A stretch of DNA of 64,000 nucleotides, taken from the NCBI GenBank assembly GCA_028554755.1, contig JAPTOF010000001.1, positions 38,831,501-38,895,500 on the forward strand. Direction: 5' to 3'. Source of the DNA: Cordia subcordata. Its lineage: Eukaryota > Streptophyta > Magnoliopsida > Boraginales > Cordiaceae. A model generated the notes under the pieces. The model worked only from the letters and a program-made list of their open reading frames with translations, did no database searches and was not told where the DNA came from. The translations under genes were made by a program, and so were the position numbers. Shown here one piece after another: positions 1-12,773 of the stretch. Within the stretch, counting starts at the first letter, position 1. Each line of letters opens with the position of its first letter.

Positions 1-548
1 TCAAACTAATAAGAGCAGATATAGAAGTGTTCAACCACACTTCTAGGAATCATTTCCCAAAATTTTCATTAATGAAGGAGGGATTTTTTACGATCAGTCA
101 ATTGCTAACTGACCTAACATTTTTTTGCTTGTCAACCAATCTGCTGCCCTATTAGAAGTCTTCCACGATGCATGGAATTTAACATGGTCTCGCAAATTCC
201 TTACCGAAAGAAACTTTAATTTATCAAGAAAAATAGTAATTTTGCTAAAATAAGCAAGGAATCTTTTCGTTCCACATTCACTATGCATCACAAGGCGAGT
301 ACTAGTTAATTACTTCTGAACAATTGCCTCCTATATAGTTTCTGTTTCGATTATCTTTGTTTGACAATCTTAATTGTTTCATTTCTTCACAAGATGAATC
401 AAGTGGAAGTGGAAAATGTAACTCACGATGGGCGACTTAGTTCTCAATTGATTGCGTATTGTGTTTAGAGCTAGCAAAATGAGTCAGGACTAGCGAATCA
501 ACTTGTTTAACCTACTAAAATGTAGGGTTAAGGTTTAACATTTTTGCA
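1..548. other. AT-rich intergenic DNA, nothing recognised
   Basis: No open frame with coding character, RNA gene or clear repeat was seen here. Confidence 0.5.
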
Positions 549-1553
549 ACACACTAGGCAAATGGGTGGACCGGACCCGATTCAACCTGCGTAAAGGACG
601 GATTGTGAGGGAGACCCACCGGTGTGGAGTTTTTTAAAAAAATAAAAAATATAAAGTTGAAAAATAAATACCCCATTAACTTTTAGTAACTTTTAACTTT
701 TATTCTTCTAAACTCACAGCAGCCATCGTCTTCTACTCTTCTTCTTCTAAACTCAAAAAATAAAAATAAAAAGCCACCATCATCTTCTCAACTGATCAGA
801 TCTGAGGTGTGAAAAGATGAAGAGGTGAAACATTGGGCAACGACGGCCGTCCGTAGAAACAAGCGCCGAGGTCCGAATTGCTAGAGGCAAAGAGCAACCG
901 AGATTTATTCTTATGCTCCTTTCAAGTTTTATCGCAATCTTGTGTGCGATATATGTGTAGTTTTACGCTTTTTATGTCAAAATATTACAAAGTTTGTGGA
1001 TTTGACTTAAATTTTGTCTTGGTCTTTTTTCCATTTAAATCTCATATCTTAAAATTTAGATATGAAAATGCTTTATGAGAGTATGAGATTCTTGGTGATT
1101 TTGGATCTGAAAATGATTTTATCTTGTGATTTTATATTAAAGGTCCTGTGTAAGGTATTATTTAATGACAATCTTCATTCTTTTTTTTCTTATTTGGCTG
1201 ATTGATAACAATCTGCGTAGGACTACAAAGCTTCAATATTTCAACACCAAAATGATTTGTTTGTTTTTAATAGAGATTCTTCCTGAACTGCTTGAACAAA
1301 CACATATATTAGATGATTTATTATGCTTTGTTTGGTAACGCAAAAATCACAAGATGGGGACTAGATCCCATTAGATGATTTATGCTCTGTTTGGTAATCC
1401 AATAATCGCGACCCTGCAAACCCGCGAGGGAGCGGGTGCGGATTAGGGATGTAACCACCTGCATAAATTCAACCCGATCTGACCCGAGCCACAAATCCTC
1501 ATAACCCGTGCTAAATGGGCCGGGTTGACCCGCAGACCCGTTTGCCACCTCTA
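549..1553. repeat. hAT-like relic with GGGTC-rich ends (tentative)
   Basis: The left edge starts TAGGCAAATGGGTGG followed by GGACCCG-type words. The right edge (1397-1553) is rich in GGGTC/GACCC words and ends GTTTGCCACCTCTA, so the two outer edges are roughly inverted copies (TAGxxGTGGCAAAyGGG). This matches a common plant hAT-like non-autonomous class. The flanks do not form an 8-bp duplication, so the boundaries, or even the pairing of the two edges, may be wrong. The short open frames inside are not genes. Confidence 0.35.
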
Positions 1554-1850
1554 ATTGTATTTAATCAATAAATTATTAGTTAAAGCAGTAGCGACCTTAT
1601 CTACATAAGGAGATTCAAAACAAGTTCCTAGGAAGAGCACTTGTTGGTAGGGTTTCACCTTAATTCACACCTTTAGTCTGATAAGGGTTAGTTCCAAATC
1701 TAACGTGACTTGAGAATATCCCAACTCTAAGTATAAAAAAATATTGTATTAAATTTTGAAAACCCATAACTACCTTTTAAGGGAAGTAAGCCCAAAACAA
1801 ACACTATGAGGTAATTTGCCACACTCCATATGCATATCAAAGATACTAAC

Positions 1851-2004
1851 CTAGGATTAGGAAATAGTTCAAGTGGCTAAAATGATCTTCCTAAAAAATA
1901 AAGTCTTGAGTTCAAATCTCATGCAGGACAAGGGATTGGAGTGGGAGGGGAAAGGGGGGGAAGGGGGTTTGCAAGGAAAAAAGGGAAAAAAAAAAAAAAA
2001 AAGG
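1851..2004 (+). mobile_element. tRNA-derived SINE
   Basis: An A-box-like AGTTCAAGTGGCTAA (1866-1880) is followed about 28 bp later by the B box GAGTTCAAATCTC (1908-1920). A G-rich segment and a run of A (1986-2002) come next. The flanks share TACTAA (1844-1849 and 2005-2010), a plausible target-site duplication. This is the usual layout of a Pol III-transcribed SINE with a poly(A) tail. Family name not assigned. Confidence 0.65.
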
Positions 2005-2010
2005 TACTAA

Positions 2011-2800
2011 TCTTTATAAATAAGAACAGCAATCTAAGGTTCCATACCTTGACAAAACCAAAGTTCCCACACATGACCTATGTAACAAACTACTTCAAGT
2101 AAGAAAGGTAGATCCAATTTGTAGGAATTAATAGAAAAGACGAATCTTATGATACACTAGATTTGACTCGAACACATAGTCAATACATCTGTCATTACTT
2201 GACCTTAAATTTTGTTGCATTATTCATACTTCATGAATGAATTAAGCCCCAAAATGCTTAAATCATGTAATGACAATAATATAGAATCCAAACCATTATA
2301 AATAAAATGCAAATCTCATAAAAAAATAAATAAATGTGAGATAGGTAGTGTAGGATCCCTAGCAGCATGAATCTACCTGTCTTGACAATAATAGTGAACC
2401 AAGCCATTATAAATAGAATATAAATATAACAAATAACTAATGTGGGACGACGGGGTGCTCCATGACCCCAGGTAGCATTGAATATGTGCAAAGTCTGCTC
2501 TAATACCCCTGTAACAATGCAAGTCCAACTACTAATGGCTCTAGGCACCTGCAACGACTTATATCCAACTACGGACCTACTATTACAAGTGAGCCTAGTC
2601 AATTATCCTAAAATGCTTAAACTCTATGATTATAGTATTAGTCAATTCAAGCCATTATAAATGGAATACAAATCTTACAAACCGATCTAGAACGGGGCAT
2701 TATCAAGTAATTTGTATTAGCACTCGATCATAAAAATGTAGTGACATGTTTGTCAAATATGGCTTATCCATCTGTTGTGATAGCTTAAACTAACAATCTG
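2011..2800. other. intergenic DNA, no gene seen
   Basis: The stretch carries degenerate duplicated words (for example AAGCCATTATAAAT-type phrases near 2290, 2400 and 2650), suggesting old internal duplication. The open frames of 60-114 codons have no recognisable domain. Confidence 0.4.
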
Positions 2801-2809
2801 TGTTGGCCC

Positions 2810-3200
2810 AACTTTTAAACACTCAAAAGTACTTTCTGTAAGCTTAAAAGTTAAAACTAAGTAGTTTGGTAAATTTTTAAAAGTGCTTTTGTAGAAAAGC
2901 TAAAATTATAAAAAGCTAAAAAACCAGAAGCTTCAAATTAGAGTATTTTGAAAACGGCTTTTGAAAAGTTATCTTTTCATCATGTCAAAAGTTATTTTTT
3001 TTCTTTTTTTCTCAAAAATTTCACTCCATAATTTTAAAATTTCAATATTACCCTCAAAATAGCTAAAATTCAACCCCTAAAATATTAAGTAAAATGATTA
3101 ACGGTTTTTATTCAACAATACGTTTAACCAAAACTCTACTGTTAAAAACTCTATAGCTCAACAGCTGGAATATCATAGCTAAGCTAAACAGAGCTTAAAT
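2810..3200. repeat. MITE-like AAGCTT/AGCTAAG-rich segment
   Basis: The stretch is rich in AAAAGCT/AGCTTTT words in both orientations and ends in AGCTAAGCTAAACAGAGCTT, the style of Tourist/hAT MITE ends seen elsewhere in this window. Exact ends and a target duplication were not identified. Confidence 0.35.
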
Positions 3201-3574
3201 ATTATTTTCTAATATCTAAAAGACTTGCCAAAGTGAAACCAAGCTTGTTTCTCTTGTGTAGTTGTAGAACCCAAAAAATAGTGGAAACAATAAATAAAAA
3301 CCAAATTTTCTTTGACTTTGGAAACAAATTAAATATCCAGACTAATGAGTTCCCATATTTCAAATATTAATCAGGTGACAAAGTGATGTGTGTGATAGTG
3401 GCAAAATCATATAAAGTATAGCGGTTTACCCCTTGTTATTTTGCAAAATATATCCTGCTCCTACATGATTGCGCTTGTGCAGAGCGTAGTGCACCCACGC
3501 TTAAAAAAAAGATAAGGAAGAAAATTGGGCTAAGCAAATTTGAACGTTATCTCCATCTCTCACTCTCATATATA

Positions 3575-3675
3575 GAACGCACATTCACACACAGACACAC
3601 ACAAAAACACGCATCCACACGTACACACACACAAACACGCACCCACACGCCCACACACAGAAACACGCACACAGC
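3575..3675. repeat. CA-rich imperfect microsatellite
   Basis: About 100 bp of ACACAC, ACGCACCCACAC and related words on the plus strand, with irregular interruptions. Confidence 0.7.
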
Positions 3676-4004
3676 AAGGAACAACAACAAATCCTTTTAT
3701 CAGCTTTGATTAATCGTCAATTGGGGATTTTTTTCACATATAGCTTTAATTAATTGTCACTTTATCAGCTTTTGGAAAAGTCTTTCTCCAACTTCTTTAA
3801 CAGCAACAAAGCCTTCACCTATCCACCAGTAAATAATTGGCTTCTTCTTTATTACACTATTTTTAGGAAAAATTAAAAGAGACAAGTAGCAAAGCTAATT
3901 GTGTTTGGCTTTGTTGCGTCTGTTTTGATCAAGTAAGTTGAGGGAGAAAGATGATTGATTTTTTTTTTTTTGTGTGATTGTATTTTTGTGTTTATGTGTG
4001 CATA

Positions 4005-4350
4005 AGAGTGGTGAATAAATATATGTTAAGTGGTGAACTAATAAATTAACGTGTTTGTTCATAATTTTTATACTAATGGTAAATAACTATATATAGAGTA
4101 GTGAACAAATAAATATAAAGTAGTGAACAAGCAAAGTAGAGTAGTGAACAAATATATGTGTTTGTATTTGTGTGTGAAGGAGTGGTAAATAACTATACAT
4201 AGAGTGGTGAACAAATAAAAGTGTTTCTACTTGTGTGTCTATGTGTGTGAGAGTGGTCAATAAATATATGAAGAATAGTGAATAAATATTTGATGTATGT
4301 ATAAAAGTCAATAAACAAATAATTGTAGAGTGGTAAACAAATATATGTTG
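4005..4350. repeat. degenerate minisatellite, unit near GAGTGGTGAACAAATATATG
   Basis: At least eight imperfect copies of a 20-35 bp unit (GAGTGGTGAATAAATATATG, GAGTAGTGAACAAATA and similar) follow each other, separated by GTGTTTnTnTTTGTGTGT words. The 101-codon minus-strand frame across it is a by-product of the repeat. Confidence 0.65.
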
Positions 4351-4381
4351 GATAAATATAATAAAAATATTCTTTTTGGTT

Positions 4382-4424
4382 TTACTGTACATAAATAGTA
4401 ACGTATGCTATTTATGTACAGTAA
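4382..4424. repeat. perfect 17-bp inverted repeat (hairpin)
   Basis: TTACTGTACATAAATAG (4382-4398) and its exact reverse complement (4408-4424) flank a 9-base loop. Related TACAGTAACACATA words repeat just downstream to about 4470. It could extrude as a cruciform. No transposon boundary is evident. Confidence 0.75.
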
Positions 4425-5501
4425 CACATACTATTCATATACAGTAACACATATGGTTCATATACAGTAGGTGCACAGTACTTGACAAAAGCACTATACT
4501 CCAGGATCATGATAGAAGGTCTCTAGTTACTTATTTGCATTACTTACTCTCGTGTATGTACAGATTTTGATATAATGCCTTGATTAGCATTTCTTGGAAT
4601 CAAAACAATGAGGTAGCTCAATAAGTGATATCGAAAGTAACATTCAAATGTCTTTGATTCTAATGTGTCGAATTTACTTTGCAAGCACTCTATTTGGGTA
4701 CTCATTTGAAGTAGATCGAATACTGAAAAGGTTATAAATACTTGAGCATTAAAATTTCATAAAGCACTTAACGGTAAATCACATAATGTTATCTTTGACA
4801 AAGATCATACGATGGGACCAGAAATTTATAATTCACACACACACACACATATACACACACAGAGACAAACACATATATGTAGGAGAACTAGCGCGCTCGC
4901 AAGTTTATGACAAGTGACAATTAATTCAAATTTTTCTAATAAACATAAGATGCAAGACTCATCTGAATTGGCTTTCGATTAAAAATTATATAATTTTGAA
5001 AACAAAAAAGAAAACCTTTTTTGAAAAATTCAAGCTTAATCTCTGTCTTCTTAAAAATTGAGTTCTTTAAGAGAAATTGAGCTCTTTTTGGAGCCAATCC
5101 AAATCTTAATTACAAAAATAGTATTTAATTATTAAAAATATATTTTTAAATAGAAAACCAATTCAAACTAGCCTTTAAACCAGTCGTCCAATTATTAGCC
5201 AGACCTAGTAATGCACTTGCTTTCAAATTAATAATAACGCTGTTGAGGGGACAAGTTATGTCACATGTTACGTTAGTTCACTGAAGTCTTGTTAATCTAT
5301 ACTATATATCAAAATTATACTTTTTCTAACATTTTAAAAGTGTTATATTTGAATATTGTGAGAGTGTCATGTCAACGCTTACATGACATGATTATTTTAC
5401 TTTTTATTATTTTACTTTCCATTATTTCTTATCTTTATAAATATATATTATTAGCTTTAATTGAAATATTAAATGATCAATTGATTAATGCTTAAGATTA
5501 A

Positions 5502-5778
5502 TAGTGTGTTTGGAATGATCTTATTTTAAAATGATTATTCTATTGAAATTTGGACATATCTTATAAGATCTAATATATCTTATGACATGCACTAATTATC
5601 ATACATTCTATAGTTGTAAAAAATAAGATAGTAAATTGCTTATTTCTTAAAAGATAAAAAGTATGGTTTTGTTTTAAATTTTCATAGGATGCATGAAAAA
5701 ATTTCTTAAATCTTATAAGATGTACTCTCATTTTAATAGGATAAGTATATTAAAATAAGATTACAACAAACAGAGTAT
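5502..5778. mobile_element. MITE family B, copy 1
   Basis: The left end reads TAGTGTGTTTGGAATGATC followed by TTATTTTAAAAT. The right end, reversed, reads TACTCTGTTTGTTGTAATC followed by TTATTTTAATAT. The same ends and internal words (TCTTATAAGAT, ATAAGATGT) recur at 13,429-13,727 and 12,494-12,773, so this is a repeated non-autonomous DNA element of about 280 bp. Superfamily not fixed because no clear target duplication was found. Confidence 0.6.
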
Positions 5779-6839
5779 AAACTCATTTTTGAATTCTAAA
5801 AATTTTATTTCTTATCTATTATGTGTATATATATTATTAGCATTAGAAATTTAATTTCTAATCAATAATTCTTAAAATAATGTTCATTGTGGGTTTCAAA
5901 AGATTAAATCCCAGAAAGCTTAACGTTTATTGTTAAAAAAAATACTTTTTGAGCATTGTGAGAGTGTCATATTTGTGCTTATATGGTGATGGATATTTTA
6001 TTATTAGCTTATACAATAATTTATTATTTATTATTTATTTTATTTATATGATTTTTATCTTTGTGGATATAATTAAATTATTAGTTTTAATTAAAAAGTT
6101 AAATAATCAATCAATCATTGCTTAAAATATAATTCATTTGTGAATTCCAAAAGTTTCAATTATTATCTATTATGGATATATATTCTTAGTTTTAATTTAG
6201 AAATTTAATTTTCAATTAATTAATTTTAAAAATAATAATTCATTTGTGAAGTTCTTAGTTTTTATTTAGAAATTTAATTACTAACTAGTTAATGCTTAAA
6301 AGTCTTAAAATATTTTTCATTTGTGAATTTTAAATATTAAACCTAAGTAAATTTAATATTTGTTATTTAAAAATATCAATGTAGAGCATAAAATACTCAT
6401 GACAAAATTCTTCATATTAAAAATAAAAAAATGAATTTAATTCAATATTTTCTATCAAAAAATAATTAGTGCAAAGTACGGATAAAAAGTGTACTAGTTA
6501 GTAGTAAAACTATATATCCAACCTAGTTTTAATTTGTGAGTCCCACAAAGCAATATAACTGGAATCTTCTCCACAATAATATGATTCCAAATGTCGGTTG
6601 AAGCCGAGACAAACCGATCCCGCGGTGGAGGCTCATCAAGTCCACTAATTGTTTTGGAATTTCTAGAATCGAAAATGGCTCTCATTGTTAATCTTCTAAT
6701 CTACGCGGTTTTCTATATATTATTTTTGTGGTTTATAAATAATTACCTAATTAATTAATTATACGAGTAAATAATAACGAATCCAACTAATTTTTCTTTT
6801 CTGAGTTGGTCATATCATGGATGACGTACGAAATAATTT

Positions 6840-6840
<1 letters not shown>
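5779..6840. other. very AT-rich intergenic DNA
   Basis: Repeated words such as AATTTAATTTCTAATCAATTAATnCTTAAAAT and CATTTGTGAATTC recur four or five times between 5780 and 6330, so part of this is a decayed tandem repeat. The stretch 6500-6690 is less AT-rich but has no recognisable product. Confidence 0.45.

Positions 6841-6841
<1 letters not shown>

Positions 6842-6871
<30 letters not shown>
6842..6871. repeat. (TA)n microsatellite
   Basis: About 15 uninterrupted TA units, followed by TGTATG repeats to about 6887. Confidence 0.9.
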
Positions 6872-6883
<12 letters not shown>

Positions 6884-7564
6884 GTATATACACACATATA
6901 AGGCTAGAGGCACTAGCTAGCCTAAACAGCAAAACCAGAATGATTATTTAACGGTTGACATCATTGTGACTTGGGTGACATAAAATAGAAGACATGAATT
7001 TATCAGTTTTTTACCTTTTTCTTCTAATTTGGACATTTTTATTTAAGATGGATAATTAGATGAAACAATATATGGATAAAAGATTCTGGAGTTCATCCTA
7101 GTAAAATTAATTGGTATAAATTAAACTTATTATTTATTTTTATGCGAGGGAATTGGTACTGCTCCGACACTCCTGACACATGTGACTTGTATATAATTAA
7201 TTGTTGAAGGCTCAATAACGTAATCGAAGAAACAGCTGAATGAGCTGCATATGTCAAAATCCATGAGTGAAATATGATCGAATACAGACGAATAAGATTG
7301 GATTAAGACCCAACAACTTTAATATTACGGTAAGATGCATTTAATAACATGTACGGGAATTTATCTAAAAAATAACCGGTGTCTCATCTTAGGTGGAGTA
7401 ATTTCAAAACTTCGATATTAATCTGGAAACTTGTTGCTACCCAACGGGAATTTGGTAAATATTTCTCTAACCCCTACATAGCACGCATTACATTTCTTCC
7501 TTCAGCTACGAACAGCTTCGCAAGTAATTTTCATCAAACGTTAATTCTTGTTAATAGTTAATTA

Positions 7565-8270
7565 AGGGCCTGTTCGGCAAATTTAGCTATTGAAGTAGCT
7601 GATAGCTATTGTATTTTAGCTGTTAGTGGATAGATGTTTAATTAGCTGATTGAACAAAATGTATTCGGTAAAATTAGCTGTTAGATTAGCTGATAAATGT
7701 TAAGTGACGTAAAAGGACATTGATATCATGTTATTATTATTATTGTTATAATGATAATTGTAATTACTATTACTATTATAGGAATAAGACAATATATTTC
7801 ATAATTAGATATTTATTTTCATAATCATATTTTAATATTAAAGTATAACTAATTTTTTGATAAAACATTTATATCAATATTAACAAATTTAATTTTAATA
7901 GATTCAAAATTATTTTGTTAAAAAATGTACTAATAAAACTTTTGCTTTTAGTAATGTTGATTATATAGAAATTGAAATTCATTTTTATATTATTTTTTAT
8001 TGATATTTGTAAAAGAAAAGACAAAAATATAGAGACAGATTAGAAAAAGAATAAAAAAAATACAAAAAGGGTAGAATTACCAAAAAAAACATGAAAAGCT
8101 AAAAGCTACATAAAACGCTAAAATTTTTAACTTTTGAGAAACGCTAGTTGAAACGTTAAAAGCTACCTAAAAAGTTACTTGAAATGCTAGTTTACCGAAC
8201 AGTAATAATTTAGCAAAATAGTATTTTGATCAGTCAAAACGCTACTTGAAAAGTTGTTACCGAACACGCA
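7565..8270. mobile_element. MITE family A, copy 1 (Tourist/Harbinger-like)
   Basis: The ends are AGGGCCTGTTCGGCAAA and, reversed, TGCGTGTTCGGTAAC. The interior shares with the copy at 17,668-18,432 an ATTAGCTGTTAGnTAGCT region and an ATT microsatellite at the same relative position (about 175 bp in). This shows they are one family. The left flank ends in TTA, the Harbinger target, but the right flank does not match here. Confidence 0.65.
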
Positions 8271-9050
8271 CTGAGTCTTTCCTCGGCTTGTATTTTACAA
8301 GTTTTTAGATAATTTATAAAATTATTGCAGAACATTTCTGTACCTTCTAGTTATTTTGCCATGTGCATTTTTTTAGGACGAACGTGCATGGTGGCATAAA
8401 TTGTGGTTTGTTTTTCTTCTTCCCTTTTTCCTTTTTTTTTTTTTTTTTTGGGTTCTTTTACAAGTTATCGAATGTTCTTTTAGAAACAACTCCAATAAGT
8501 AATATTTGAATATTGACTTGACAATATCTGAACTTGAAATGTTGCTATTCGAGATTAATCTGATGACATCGACAGCCAAAGGTATGAACAGCTGAAATTT
8601 TCGCGCTATTCGCACTTCATAACTTGGAGATCATTTATCAATATTGCGTGCTTTTCTTCAATAATCATTAATCAAATGCTATATATTTTTATTTTCTTCT
8701 TTGGAATACATTATATATATATAATCAACCTTGAAATTTTCATTCTTTTAATGTGGATAATCATGAGATGGTAACTTGACACTTGAAAGTTAAGGGATGC
8801 TAACAATAATATACTTTCAAATTATGTAACTGAAAAAATAGTTATCGATTTAAATACTTTATGTTCGTAACAAACTATTATGTTTTGCACTTAAAATAAA
8901 ATGCAAATCAATTTTATGAATTAAATATATCAAGCTAATTTAAGCAAATGACCTAGGTGGCAAATGACGTACGTGTTATAGGAAACATAGAGAGATATGT
9001 TCTTTGAATTTTTATGCTTTTCTTTTCCTTAATCAGTATGAGTGAATATG
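8271..9050. other. intergenic DNA, nothing recognised
   Basis: Contains a T tract near 8430-8450 and otherwise AT-rich DNA without coding character. Confidence 0.4.
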
Positions 9051-9058
9051 GTTAAATG

Positions 9059-9253
9059 TAGGGGTGGAAATCGGATCGGATTTTCGGATTTTCGGTTTTT
9101 CGGGTTTTCGGGTTTCGGGTGGAAAAAATACCCGATCGGGTAGTTAAATAGTAACTATCCGGCCGGATATCGGATTTTTCGGATGCCGGGTTTTTCAGAT
9201 TCAGATGTTCGGATATCCGACATTTCTGTGAAGCTAAAAAATACAAAATTGTT

Positions 9254-9297
<44 letters not shown>

Positions 9298-9980
9298 TTT
9301 TTTTTTTTGCGGTAAGTTAGCAAATACATTCATTGATAGTCAAACTAATTACATCCATGTACACAAATAGCACGATACTCAAAACTAAGCATCGGCTCCA
9401 ATAAAAAAAAAAGAGATTGTTCAAAATGATGATAGACAAATCAACTCTTTTTAAAATATAAAGATATTTCCATCATAACTACGAACCAAACAAAAAGGAA
9501 AAATTAATAAATATTAACTATAAAAATATATTTCCACATTTATCTAACTTAAACATAACAAATATTTATGCTAAATTAATGTTACATTTTATTAATTCTA
9601 ACTATATTACTCAATTCAGTTGTCTAATTTATTTACAAATAGCTTAATTGTGTTATTTAACTTCTCATTACTTTTGCAGAATACTTTTTTTTCTCTTTTT
9701 TTAATTGTACATTTTAATATTAATGCATTATATAAAATGTGTTTTTATATATGTGTTATATTAGAATATTATGATGAATAATTTACTATGGAATGGTGTG
9801 CGTATTTTTTTCGGGTTTTTCGGATCGGGTTCGGGTAGGAAAAAAACTACCCAATCTACTACCCGATATTCGATATTTTTCGGATATCAGATCCGAATCT
9901 GAAAATTTTACATTTTTCCCACCCGATCGGGTTCGTATTCGGATTCGGATTCGGGTACCCAATCCGAATTTCCACCGCTA
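9059..9980. mobile_element. complete non-autonomous hAT element with 8-bp target duplication
   Basis: The element starts TAGGGGTGGAAATCGGATCG and, read from the other end, starts TAGCGGTGGAAATTCGGATT. It is flanked on both sides by GTTAAATG (9051-9058 and 9981-9988), a perfect 8-bp duplication as expected for hAT insertion. The subterminal zones are packed with CGGAT/CGGGT words, typical transposase-binding arrays. The interior is AT-rich, carries a TA microsatellite (about 9254-9294), and encodes no transposase. The apparent frames at 9052-9246 and 9793-9981 are just the subterminal repeats read in frame. Confidence 0.9.
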
Positions 9981-9988
9981 GTTAAATG

Positions 9989-12493
9989 GCAGATATTTCG
10001 GCGGCTGGGATCCTCTCCTACTCAATGGTGTTTTCCGGTAGTTAGAAAGTAAGATTCAATCCATTCATATCATAAATAATCAATTCAATCACATATTTTA
10101 AAATTTGAAATTCCCTTTTCTTTCCTTTTATATTTATATTCCTTCTATTTTCATATTGCCTTTCTTTTTTATCTTTATTTTCTCCCAATTTCAGTCATCC
10201 AATTTTATAGGGGTGAATAAGATTTTTACCTCCTGTCACATCTAAATCCGGTGGTAGAGAGAATTCGTAATAGTTTAGACATCTTTAAAAAAAAAAATCT
10301 AGGTAAGTAAGTGCTGCATCGTAATAAAATTTAAATGTTAGAAGACAAATCATGCTCGAGAAAATCAGACATTTTAATCAAAAGCTTGTTTAGTTAGACT
10401 GGTTCACAAAGATCAAGTTAAGCTTGGAGACAATTTAACCTGTTACTCTTGATAATTTTTATATAGTAACATGTGTACGTAGCCAAGTTGCCAAGCTTAT
10501 AAAGCTCACCATGGGCTCGACCAAAGCCCGTTTCAGTTTAATAAATTAAATCGATAAGTCAAAACTTAAAATTTGTTTCTTGTCTCGTTAAGATTCTAAC
10601 AGAAACTTTATGAGCAACATAGATTAATAACCAGTATTCCTTTTTTACATGACGTACATATATTTTCGAAACTTCACGTAAACTTATTTGTGTGACATAT
10701 AGGCATATAATATAGCGGTATGCACCATGTCTTCACTAATACTAGTTAAGAATAATGAAATCTAATTAATCACATAATGAGATTAAAGAAGAAAACACTG
10801 TATATCTCTCTAACTTGTCTACGCTTATGAGAATATCATTATCATTAGCATGAAGCAATTAACCTAATTAAATCACTAACAATTTATTATTTTTTTATGA
10901 GAAGGAACTTGCATGGCCCAAATGGGATAATACTAGATTCAACCTAAGGTTACAAATCTCATGATACAAACAGCGTACTAGACTAGTTAAAGACCAGACA
11001 ACATTTGATATCGAAGGATACTAATTTTAACGATCGTTAACCACAAGAAATCACAACAGACTACTCGAGCCCACCCTTGAGGGCACTAAGATTCTTGGCG
11101 GCAGCAACCCTAGTGCTAATTTCATGGTCCTAACAAGTTTTGAGTCCCTATCAGATTGATCGGATCGGATCTAGATTTAGCTACAGAAATCCGATCCAAT
11201 CATTGATATGAATGGTCAAGAAAAACTACTGGCAGAACATTCCTCCCCAGTCGGATTCAGTCATCACTACTGGAATTTAATGTTTGACAGATAACGCTAA
11301 TTAATACGGAGAACATCCGCAGCTGATAATGATAGTGATGCTAACTTTAATCTTGGTCCAGGGAACTGATAGCCAACTTTTGTAATTTTCCATGTATTTT
11401 CCTTTCCCCATTAATTATTTTATTTATTTATGTCTTTGGATTATCTCACGATTTTGTATAAGTATTAATTATCTTTTTGCTAATTATTATTTTGGATTCT
11501 AATCATATGCATTTATGGACAACAGATAATGTTTAATAAACTGCATACATGAATGTGTGTGTGTACTATCAAATGAAGTTGATCTAGTTACAAGAACAAA
11601 AATGGACATAATAAAAACTCAGAAACAAATGCAACCGATTAGAGATTCCTTGTATAGATGTATGATTAATTTTCTTTTTCTTTTTTTTTTTCTTTTCTAA
11701 TGTAATCAAATTTTATTAACTAGTGATGCTTATAACGCTAGCTAGGAGTTTGGTTATTTAGGAATGAATAAATCCTTCTCTTTTATTTGTTATTTTTTCC
11801 TTTAATCTTTCTTTGATTTGTAAATCTCTTTCACCATTAAAATAATCTTTTAGTAACTAAGCTCCAAAAAAGGCTTTTCTCTTTGCCAAATTTTGTTATT
11901 TGCTACCAAATTCTTCTCTTGACATGAGCCAGCTAATTAATCATGAACATTGGTTTATTGATAAGCAATTTTCTTAATCCTCATCAAATTGCTGGTATAT
12001 TATCTTCTTTTATATCCATAATATAGTTCCAACACAATGAAACATGTTGACAATGGATATAACGAAAACACTACAAAAATGATACAGAAATCAGCATTTT
12101 GCCTCCCGATCAATATGAATAAAGAGGGAAAATCATTTAGATAATATAAAACTCCTTTATTCACTATCTCTTTAAAGAAATATTTCCTATTCTGCAATAC
12201 AAAGGTTCGTTGTAGTAGTCCTTATAAGCTCCTAGTGAAATTTCTCACTTTATATCTCTTTCTAGAATTTGGAAGTAGAGAATTAATGCATGCCATGATA
12301 CTAATTATCATAGTTTTAGTATAGTTAGCCAAAAAAAAAAAAAGAAAAGAAAAGAAACTAACAAAAAGACAAAGAAAAGAAAAAACCCAAAAAGTGATCA
12401 GAAATGACAGTAGTTTGAATATAATAAATCTACATTCAAGAGAAAACTTGGGAGTTTAATTTAAAGTAAGAGATGAGCCACTCATGGTTCTTT
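9989..12493. other. intergenic DNA, no gene supported
   Basis: Mostly AT-rich DNA with poly-A/T runs. The patch 11,040-11,280 is nearer average base composition and looks like low-copy sequence, but no domain was recognised in any frame. Confidence 0.4.
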
Positions 12494-12773
12494 GTTATAA
12501 GCTTATTTTGAGATGCTTTTCTATATAAAAAGTTATGGTTTGGTTTGAACTTTTATTAGATACTTGTGATAAGAGGTCTTATTCATAGTTGTAAAAAATA
12601 AAAGGAAAAATTATTTGGATCGATCTTAATTATGAAATAAAAAGTATGATTTGTTTTGAGTTCTTATATAATACTTGTCATAAGATGTCTTATATATTAT
12701 AACATAAAAAAGATTGTCTCTTTCATATCAATAAGAACGTAACTTATAATAAGCTCATTCCAAACACAGCATT
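12494..12773. mobile_element. MITE family B, copy 3 (degraded)
   Basis: The right end, reversed, reads TAATGCTGTGTTTGGAATGA then GCTTATTATAAGTTA, matching the ends of the copies at 5502 and 13,429. The interior repeats the TACTTGTnATAAGATGTCTTAT phrase twice, so it has an internal duplication. The left end is decayed. Confidence 0.5.

Noticed and set aside
1397..1553. Possible small gene in the GC-rich patch (75-codon minus frame)
   Set aside because: The patch is a GGGTC-word transposon edge, and the protein has no recognisable features.
549..1553. Complete hAT element with target duplication
   Set aside because: The flanking 8-mers do not match, so only a relic is claimed.
9052..9981. Open frames with repeated DRVRIRIRIRV-like or RKTENPKIRS-like text
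   Set aside because: They translate the CGGAT/CGGGT subterminal repeats of the hAT element.
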